From Candidatus Halomonas stercoripullorum (GTDB lineage Bacteria; Pseudomonadota; Gammaproteobacteria; Pseudomonadales; Halomonadaceae): a stretch of 5,296 nucleotides of DNA. The position numbers and the translations under genes are program-made. This document shows, piece after piece, positions 4,862 through 5,296 of the stretch (position 1 is its first letter; every line of letters starts with the position of its first letter). Under the pieces are notes generated by a model that was given only the letters and a program-made list of their open reading frames with translations, did not search any database and was not told where the DNA came from. The stretch lies in contig DXFC01000123.1 in the NCBI GenBank assembly GCA_019114645.1, positions 1 to 5,296 on the forward strand. The letters run 5' to 3'.

Positions 4862-5296
4862 ATGAAGCAGCTGCTGATCGTGGGCCATGCGCCCTCACCC
4901 AATACCTTGCGCCTGCGCGACGCTGCCGAGCGCGGGGCCTGCCATCCTGATATCGAAGCCGTATCGGTCGCTGTAAAGGCACCCCTGGATGCAGGTCCAG
5001 AAGATATACGCGCCTGTGATGCCATCCTGCTCGGCACCACCGAAAACCTGGGCTACATGAGCGGCGCGCTAAAGGACTTCTTTGACCGCAGTTACTATCC
5101 GGTGCTGGAGGAAAAACAAGGCTTGCCCTGTGCGCTCTATATCCGTGCCGGACTGGATGGCACCGGCACCCGCCGGGCGGTAGAGAGCATCGTGAGCGGG
5201 CTGCGCTGGCGCTGGGTACAAGAACCACTGATTCTACACGGCGAGTGGCACGAATCATTCGTCGAGCAGGTGGAGGAGCTGGCGATGGCCATGGCG
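4862..5296 (+). CDS. Flavodoxin family protein / NAD(P)H-dependent FMN reductase-like (3'-truncated)
   Basis: The frame is open from ATG 4862 to the right edge: 145 codons with no stop. The protein begins with a Rossmann-like strand and phosphate loop, MKQLLIVGHAPSPNTLRL, where the SPNT segment would hold the FMN phosphate. It continues with CDAILLGTTENLGYMSGALKDFFDRSY (residues 52-78), which matches the typical flavodoxin-fold element (GTP-x-Y-x-G-x-M-S-x-x-LK-x-F-x-DR) that stacks on the flavin ring. CALYIRAGLDGTGTRRAVESIVSGL (90-114) is the next strand and helix of the fold. By family it would be a cytoplasmic flavin-binding oxidoreductase, usually about 180-200 residues, so perhaps 40-50 are missing. 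There is no clear ribosome site before the ATG, so a near-leaderless start is possible. The substrate cannot be told. It is divergent from the YbhB-family gene. Confidence 0.82.
   Translation, partial: MKQLLIVGHAPSPNTLRLRDAAERGACHPDIEAVSVAVKAPLDAGPEDIRACDAILLGTTENLGYMSGALKDFFDRSYYPVLEEKQGLPCALYIRAGLDGTGTRRAVESIVSGLRWRWVQEPLILHGEWHESFVEQVEELAMAMA

Noticed and set aside
4660..5258. Minus-strand open frames opposite the flavodoxin-like gene
   Set aside because: The plus-strand frame matches the flavodoxin fold; the antisense frames are Arg/Ser/Pro-rich and overlap the YbhB-family gene out of frame.
1..5296. Mobile element, CRISPR, tRNA, rRNA or defence genes
   Set aside because: I found no transposase motifs, regularly spaced repeats, tRNA-like folds or foreign-looking base composition; all genes look like core metabolic or transport genes.

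Overview
The window most likely comes from a moderately halophilic gammaproteobacterium of the Halomonas/Chromohalobacter group (Halomonadaceae). The main evidence is a complete ectoine hydroxylase gene (ectD) standing apart from any ectABC genes, in GC-rich, densely coded DNA with Proteobacteria-type genes around it. This is ordinary chromosome: I see no mobile element, CRISPR array, rRNA or tRNA.

Layout, left to right. (1) Positions 3-677, plus strand: the 3' part of an atypical short-chain dehydrogenase/NAD-dependent epimerase of the NDUFA9-like type, cut by the left edge. (2) Positions 656-2562, minus strand: a two-gene phosphate module, a Na+/phosphate symporter gene followed 23 bp later by a PhoU-domain gene. 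The PhoU gene converges on the epimerase gene and overlaps its end by 22 bp; the overlap is itself a perfect inverted repeat holding both stop codons. (3) Positions 2563-2683: the promoter region of the phosphate module, with a near-consensus PHO box, a -10 box and a second degenerate three-unit PHO-like array. (4) Positions 2684-4164, minus strand: ectD followed after only 2 bp by a small lipoprotein gene with HEAT-like helices, probably one transcription unit. (5) Positions 4292-4768, minus strand: a YbhB/PEBP-family protein. (6) Positions 4862-5296, plus strand: the start of a flavodoxin/NAD(P)H-dependent FMN reductase-like gene, cut by the right edge and divergent from the YbhB gene.

How the genes work together. 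The symporter and PhoU-like protein look like a PhoB-regulated phosphate uptake unit: Na+-driven import is suited to a saline habitat, and the PhoU-like protein may control it. ectD converts the compatible solute ectoine to 5-hydroxyectoine. Its coupled lipoprotein has no known role and is the least explained protein here. No wholly new system is evident. The most interesting points are the palindromic convergent gene end, the layered PHO-box region, the PhoU paralogue with one degraded metal motif, and the ectD-lipoprotein coupling.
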